DNA of 64,000 bases from JANNBN01 sp031430595 (lineage in GTDB: Bacteria > Actinomycetota > Acidimicrobiia > Acidimicrobiales > JANYDT01), in assembly GCA_031430595.1 (NCBI GenBank), contig JANPBU010000027.1, positions 47,869-111,868 of the forward strand, given 5' to 3'. Below the pieces are notes generated by a model. That model had not been told where the DNA came from and did not search any database. It saw nothing but the letters and a program-made list of their open reading frames with translations. Positions within the stretch are counted from its first letter, which is position 1. Each line of letters begins with the position of its first letter. The translations under genes and the position numbers were made by a program. Positions 59,398 through 64,000 of the stretch are shown piece by piece.

Positions 59398-60216
59398 TTG
59401 GTTCATAACGATCACGCCGGGTCTGGCGAATTGCCATCGGGCTTATTCCATGATTTCGTCCTTGTCTCACTTGCTACTGCCGACTACACACTGAAAGAGG
59501 CGATCGCAAAAAGTCACGACAATGTGTTGATAGCGGTATGGGGCGGCGACGGCACGAGCCGAAGCATTGCCTGCTTGACCGCCGACACAGACGCAACGTT
59601 TCTGCCATGTCCGGGAGGGACACACAACCATTTCGCGAAGGCAGCAGGTTTCTCTAACGTCGACGACGTTGGTCAGGCCCTTGCGCACACCGCCAGTCAT
59701 TTGGTGGACGTGGGCAAAGTTGACGATGAAGTCTTCCTGAACAACCTCAGCATCGGGTGGTACGTAGACTTAGTAGCGCGGCGGGAGCGATACCAAAAAC
59801 ACATGCCCAGGCAACTGGCGAAGATTGTTTCAGTGTTCGTGCATATGTTCTACATCCGCCGCCTCAGGGTAACAATCGATGAACAGCCCGAGCGAGTGTG
59901 GATGGTTTGGATTGGCAATGGAATCTTCGCAGGTGAACCGGGCGAGGTACCACAACGAGAAAGCCTTACGAGCGGAATGCTTGACATTCGAATCCTTAGA
60001 GCCGGCACCCGATTCCCGAAGTTCAAGGCGCTCATAGCTATTCTGGGCCGAAGAGTAGAGACGTCGCCACTCATCGATCAGCGCACTGCCAACTCATGCA
60101 TGGTCACATTTCGAAGCCCATCAATTGACGTTGCTCTTGACGGAGAGCGAGTTCGCCTATCTAAGCCGCTACACGTTTTCAGCACTCAGTCTTTACGACT
60201 GATGAACCCCAATTGA
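59398..60216 (+). CDS. Diacylglycerol kinase-family lipid kinase-like protein
   Basis: 272 residues if begun at TTG 59398. The catalytic domain shows VLIAVWGGDGTSRSIACLT (GGDGT loop), FLPCPGGTHNHFAKAAGF (PxGTxNxxA variant), VDVGKVDDEVFLNNLSIGWY and SIDVALDGERVRL. The family start, a strand leading to N-x-x-AG, is met almost at once (LVHNDHAGSG). So the N-terminus is short by a few residues, and the frame stays open upstream to 59257 without ATG, GTG or TTG. An unusual start codon or a small N-terminal loss is likely. Confidence 0.82.
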   Translation: MVHNDHAGSGELPSGLFHDFVLVSLATADYTLKEAIAKSHDNVLIAVWGGDGTSRSIACLTADTDATFLPCPGGTHNHFAKAAGFSNVDDVGQALAHTASHLVDVGKVDDEVFLNNLSIGWYVDLVARRERYQKHMPRQLAKIVSVFVHMFYIRRLRVTIDEQPERVWMVWIGNGIFAGEPGEVPQRESLTSGMLDIRILRAGTRFPKFKALIAILGRRVETSPLIDQRTANSCMVTFRSPSIDVALDGERVRLSKPLHVFSTQSLRLMNPN

Positions 60217-60238
60217 ACACCAAACCCTAGGGTGCCAA

Positions 60239-62811
60239 TTGCAGTCACAGCCCAGCCGAGGCTCATACCTGCTGAAACATCGGTCAACCAATGAACTCCG
60301 AGAATTACCCTCGTGGCACCGGCGGTCAACGTTCCTCGGCCTGTGCGTCGTGCTGGGCGTAGCGTTCGTGGCCGGTACCTTTGTACTGACAGACACCATT
60401 AAACGGGTGTTTACACAAGTGTTCGATCAGGCATACCAGGGCACGGCCGTCAGTGTCAGATCGTCATCTGAACTTGGGGCGATGACCAGCCGACCCCCAC
60501 TACCCGCATCATTACTCACGAAAGTTCGCGCGGTCTCGGGTGTTCGCTTCGCCGAAGGTGCGGTGTTCGTAATCGGCGGCCGCATCTTCGATGCCAACGG
60601 CAAAGTCGCGGGAAACCAGTTTGCGCCTACGTTTCTTGCGAGTTGGCCAACCAAATCTGAATTGAACTCTTTTCGAATAGTCAAAGGTGTTGCACCGACC
60701 CACGCCGATGAAGTGGCCGTTGACCTACAGGCTGCCACACAGGCAAAATTCAAACTCGTTGATCAAATACGCGTACAGACGACAAAGGGAATGCAAACGT
60801 TTCGTCTTGTGGGTATGGCCAAGTATGGAAGTGCGGGCAATATGGCAGGTGCATCCGCTGCGCTGTTCGACCTTGCCACCGCCCAACAGCAAGCAAACCG
60901 AATAGGCCAATTCGACGACATCGCCATTGCCGGCGACAAGGGCCTTGCCGACTCGGTACTGCAAGATCGCGTACAAGCTGCTATCGGCGCCAAATACGAG
61001 GCCGTAACCGGTACCGAACTCAGCTCGGAAAATAGCGACTCAATCAATAGCGGGCTGTCGTTCTTCACCACCTTCCTGCTGGTATTTGCAGCTGTATCGT
61101 TGTTCGTCGGTGCCGTCATCGTCTACAACACCTTCGCCATTGTGGTGGCTCAACGAACTCGCGAAATGGCGCTGCTACGAGCACTCGGCACCGATAGCGA
61201 GCAGGTGATTGGGTCGATCATCGTCGAGTCAGTCGTGATAGGCGTGATCGCTTCGGCTTTCGGTTTACTGGGTGGTGTCGGCTTGGCTTTTGGGCTGAGC
61301 GTTTGCTCTCTGCACTCGGCATTTCAATTCCATCTGGCCCGCTTACAATCCTGCCCCGAACCATCATTGTAAGCATGCTTGGTGGTGTCGTAATGACCGT
61401 TGTGTCAGCGATCGCTCCGGCAATCAAGGCCTCCCGTGTCCCTCCGCTTGCTGCTGTGCGTACAGTGACCACGACCACTGTCACGCAGCGCCGCACGAAG
61501 CTCATGGTGGGTGCGATTATGACGGTGGTTGGCGTTGGGGCAACCGCTTTCGCTGCGAGATCGGTAAACCTTGCCGTGCTCGGGGCCGGCGCTGTAGCCA
61601 CCGTGTTAGGCGTTGCTTTGCTCGCACCGTCAATTGTTCCGCCATTTATACACGTGTTGGCGACGCCCATCCGTCGACTTCGGGGCGTGTCTGGGCAGTT
61701 GGCCGAAGAGAACGCAACCAGAGGGGCGCAACGCACAGCCACCGCCGCAGCCGCACTCATGATCGGAACTGCCCTGATCGCAGCTTCACTGGTGCTCGCA
61801 GCTTCGATTAACACCTCGACGAACAAGATTCTTGATCAAGGCGTGCGGTCGGAACTGATTGTGTCGGCCGATCGAGTCAGCGGGATCGGCCCCACAGTCA
61901 CCGAAGCCATACGGTCAACTGAGGGTGTCGCCACAGTTGCGCAATACCGGTATGGGTCATTCAAGATCGGTAACGCCACAAAACTTGTGGTGGCTATGGA
62001 TGGACCTTCCCTCGATGCGACCAACCCCAATGGTGCACTTGACCTCGACGTCTTGAGCGGTTCATTTTCGGGCCTCGATGGGGGCGGCGTCGCGGTATCC
62101 GAGCGAGTGGCGAGCGACCACCGGTGGAAGGTTGGCAACACTGTTCCCATGGTGTTTGCGACCGGCCCACACCCCCAGAAGATAGTTGCAACGTTCAAGA
62201 CGACCGCATTCGGCGATTACATCATTTCGCTTAAAACCCACCAAGGCGTGTTCACCGATGCACTCGACCAACTGGCCTTTGTGAACATCGAACCCGGCGC
62301 CAATGTTGAAACAGTGAAAGGCCGAATTTCCAGCTTACTGAAGACTGCGGCACCGTCTTCGAAGGTACAAACACAGAAGGAATACGGCGCACAGATTCGG
62401 GCGCAAGTCAGCCAGCTTTTGAACCTCATTACTGCTTTGGTGCTGCTGGCAATCATCATTGCTTTGATGGGTGTGCTTATCACTATGCTGCTTTCGGTTC
62501 TCGAGCGAACGCACGAACTTGGCCTTTTGCGAGCGGTTGGCATGGACCGCCGCGACGTGCGATCAATGGTTCGTTGGGAGGCCGCAATTATCTCGACCTT
62601 TGGCGCTGCCCTCGGTGTCGCCCTCGGCATTGGTCTTGGCTATGCCCTCACACGCACACTCCGAGACCAAGGCATCACCACGATGGAACTCCCCTACCGT
62701 TCCCTCATCATCATGATCTTGGCAGTCACTGTCGCTGGTGTGATGGCTTCGCTGTATCCGGCACGACGGGCGTCCCGGCTCAACGTTCTACAGGCCATCG
62801 CCACCGACTAA
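60239..62811 (+). pseudogene. FtsX/MacB-type ABC permease split by a frameshift
   Basis: Two overlapping frames, 60239-61372 and 61303-62811, together make one permease of about 855 residues: LGVAFVAGTFVLTDT, a periplasmic domain, FVGAVIVYNTFAIVVAQRTREMALLRALG, helices, then a second half with TAAAALMIGTALIAASLV, a second periplasmic domain and LSVLERTHELGLLRAVGMDR. The first frame leaves the family pattern after GLAFG near 61297, and the second picks it up (LLSALGISIPSG). One missing base in the TTTTGGG run would restore the frame. Decay, sequencing error or slippage are all possible. No ATPase gene adjoins. Confidence 0.8.
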
Positions 62812-63363
62812 CTATTGCTTTCGAATAGCAGACACCTCGATCTCAAGATTGACTATCTCGCTTACCAGCACACCCCCAGTTTCCAGGGCCGTATTCCACA
62901 CGATCCCCCAATCCTTGCGGTTAACGGACGCACTTCCTTCGAGGCCTATGCGATGGTTTTGGTACGGGTCGACAGCGTGTCCGGTGTACTCAAATTCGAT
63001 GTCTATCGGCTTCGTAACGTCTTTGATGGTGAGATCGCCCGTGACCATATAACGATTCTCGTCCAGCTTCTTCACCATCGTGCTTACGAACTTGATAAAC
63101 GGGTAGTTATCCATATCGAAAAAATCATCAGCCCGCAGATGAGCGTCTCGGTCGGCGCTCTGTGTGTCGATGCTCGTCGCCCTAATCGACAGCGAGACCG
63201 AGCTCTTTGAAGGGTCGTCAGGATCGAAGTAACCGCTTCCTTCGTAGTCGCTGAACGAACCATGAATCTTTGTCACCATCGCGTGTCGGACGGTGAATCC
63301 GAGGCGGCTGTGGGCAGGATCAATAGCGTACGTTCCAGCGAGGGTATCGGTCGTATTTGACAT
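62812..63363 (-). CDS. YceI family protein
   Basis: 183 residues from ATG 63363. The lipocalin-like pattern is TYAIDPAHSRLGFTVRHAMV, KIHGSFSDYEGSGYFDP, IDTQSADRDAHLRADDFFDM, FKFVST-type strand, GDLTIKDVTKPIDIEFEYTG and ALETGGVLVS. YceI proteins bind long polyisoprenoids; this one has no signal peptide and is probably cytoplasmic. A GTTT-N15-GGGTAG promoter and two palindromes lie upstream. Its end touches that of the split permease, convergent. Confidence 0.93.
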   Translation of the reverse strand: MSNTTDTLAGTYAIDPAHSRLGFTVRHAMVTKIHGSFSDYEGSGYFDPDDPSKSSVSLSIRATSIDTQSADRDAHLRADDFFDMDNYPFIKFVSTMVKKLDENRYMVTGDLTIKDVTKPIDIEFEYTGHAVDPYQNHRIGLEGSASVNRKDWGIVWNTALETGGVLVSEIVNLEIEVSAIRKQ

Positions 63364-63376
63364 GATGTTCCTTTTG

Positions 63377-63394
63377 GTCGAGCGGGCGCTCGAC
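63377..63394. promoter_or_regulatory. Palindrome GTCGAGCG-GG-CGCTCGAC before yceI
   Basis: Perfect eight-base arms around GG, 14 bases from the YceI start and downstream of its predicted -10. It could form a hairpin in the leader or be an operator. Confidence 0.55.
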
Positions 63395-63405
63395 GACCAA
63401 AACAA

Positions 63406-63430
63406 CTACCCAGTAGAGCGCGCTCTAAAC
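63406..63430 (-). promoter_or_regulatory. SigB/SigF-type promoter of yceI with embedded palindrome, GTTT-N15-GGGTAG
   Basis: On the minus strand GTTT is at 63430-63427 and GGGTAG at 63411-63406, spacer 15. The spacer holds the perfect 14-bp palindrome TAGAGCGCGCTCTA (63414-63427), so a repressor bound there would block the promoter. Confidence 0.6.
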
Positions 63431-63550
63431 AACCCACGAGGCAGGTTTCAAAGCCCTGGTCCAGTAATCACTCTTGAATCGACGGACGCCCTACGGGGTG
63501 CATGGCCTTTTGCTAGGCCAATCAAGGGAAACGCCGACCGCTTGAACCGG

Positions 63551-63699
63551 CCTATTCGTTCGTTCCGTAATGATCGAACCCGTCCGGGTTCGTTTGCACT
63601 TAGTCCGACCTATTCGTTCGTTCCGTAATGATCGGGGTCGACTCAATCGCACTACGGGCGTCGCGTGAAGGCCGACAGTTTCATTACGGAATGAACGAA
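63551..63699. repeat. 26-bp direct repeat, a nearby palindrome and an inverted copy
   Basis: The same 26 bases (beginning CCTATTCGTTCGTTCC) occur at 63551-63576 and 63609-63634. An inverted copy of 19 bases with one mismatch is at 63681-63699. Between the direct copies lies the palindrome CGAACCCG-TC-CGGGTTCG (63575-63592). No gene is convincing from 63364 to 63813. The set may be a mobile-element end, an origin-like binding array or operators. Confidence 0.7.
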
Positions 63700-63813
63700 G
63701 AAGAACCTGTCTAAACCGAAAACTCAACGGGAACAACGGAAACAAATGCAGTCGGTCCTCGACAAACCATCACCCACGCAAACCTGTCATACCCTCCTGT
63801 GATACTCAGATGC

Positions 63814-64000
63814 ATGCCAACAACAACTACACACAGTCAAAACATTCACCCTCAGGGCTACCTATATTGCGAATGGTGCGCAACCCGGTACGAACCACGA
63901 TCACACTCAGGTCGCACCCCCCGGTTCTGCAAAGCCTCACACCGCGTTCGAGCATGCGAACGAAGGCGGGGACTACTACGCCCAACCCAAGCACCTCATC
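63814..64000 (+). CDS. Start of a Cys-rich zinc-finger-like protein, cut by the window end
   Basis: From ATG 63814 the frame stays open to the end (62 codons). It holds YLYCEWCATRYEP, then TPRFCKASHRVRACERRRG, a C-x2-C...C...C spacing followed by basic residues, like small zinc ribbons that end in FCS-x-CR-x-x-x-RRR. Such proteins are common DNA- or RNA-binding accessory proteins. The rest lies outside the window. Confidence 0.55.
   Translation, partial: MPTTTTHSQNIHPQGYLYCEWCATRYEPRSHSGRTPRFCKASHRVRACERRRGLLRPTQAPH

Noticed and set aside
61290..61310. Programmed ribosomal frameshift in the FtsX-type permease
   Set aside because: No conserved slippery heptamer with a downstream structure could be shown; decay or error is simpler.
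63491..63745. Open frame on the minus strand across the repeat region
   Set aside because: Arg/Thr-rich translation with no motif; it is a product of the repeats and has no ribosome-binding site.

Overview
The window looks like the chromosome of an actinobacterium of the Acidimicrobiia type; this is inferred from gene content, not tested. Pointers are moderate GC, F420/DUF385-type proteins, a DUF1800/DUF1501 pair, GPGG-motif small membrane proteins, YibE/F, and a SigB/SigF-like sigma factor with GTTT-N15-GGGTAT promoters. No rRNA, tRNA, CRISPR array, prophage or intact insertion sequence was seen.

Layout. 1-6.7 kb: the end of a molybdenum hydroxylase subunit, an AbiEii-like nucleotidyltransferase with a small partner, the DUF1800/DUF1501 secreted pair, a DUF385 protein, a hydrolase and a repeat-bearing secreted protein. 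6.7-7.6 kb: a decayed rsgA GTPase gene. 7.6-11.4 kb: a two-subunit ABC exporter. 12.4-16.3 kb: a TetR-Rieske oxygenase-DUF3237 operon divergent from a P450, with two matching palindromic operators between them. 16.3-19.7 kb: YibE/F and two metal/oxyanion-type binding proteins without ABC partners. 19.8-24.1 kb: a heme uptake operon (hmuTUV, a HugZ-like gene, one unknown gene) behind an iron-box-like palindrome. 24.2-28.8 kb: Uma2 nuclease, a Phd-like/GNAT pair, a PAS-GGDEF cyclase, TetR and a membrane protein. 28.9-33.4 kb: a cobalamin riboswitch and a B12 ABC transport operon with two binding proteins. 34.3-37.2 kb: a 2-oxoacid dehydrogenase E1 divergent from an Lrp/AsnC regulator.

37.2-63.4 kb is largely a stress island. 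It holds a complete partner-switching module: sigma factor, two RsbW-like ATPases, a large sensor/PP2C phosphatase with its own HATPase domain, and a STAS antagonist. Around it are Usp, an orphan NuoF-like protein, superoxide dismutase, Dps, CsbD, PA2169-like, GPGG peptides, a two-domain glycosyltransferase and YceI. I read ten sites of the form GTTT-N15/16-GGGTAN (one GGGAAT) in front of these genes or operons, on both strands. This supports a local regulon run by the sigma factor encoded in the middle of it.

63.4-64 kb: palindromes, a 26-bp direct repeat with an inverted copy, and the start of a Cys-rich protein cut by the window end.
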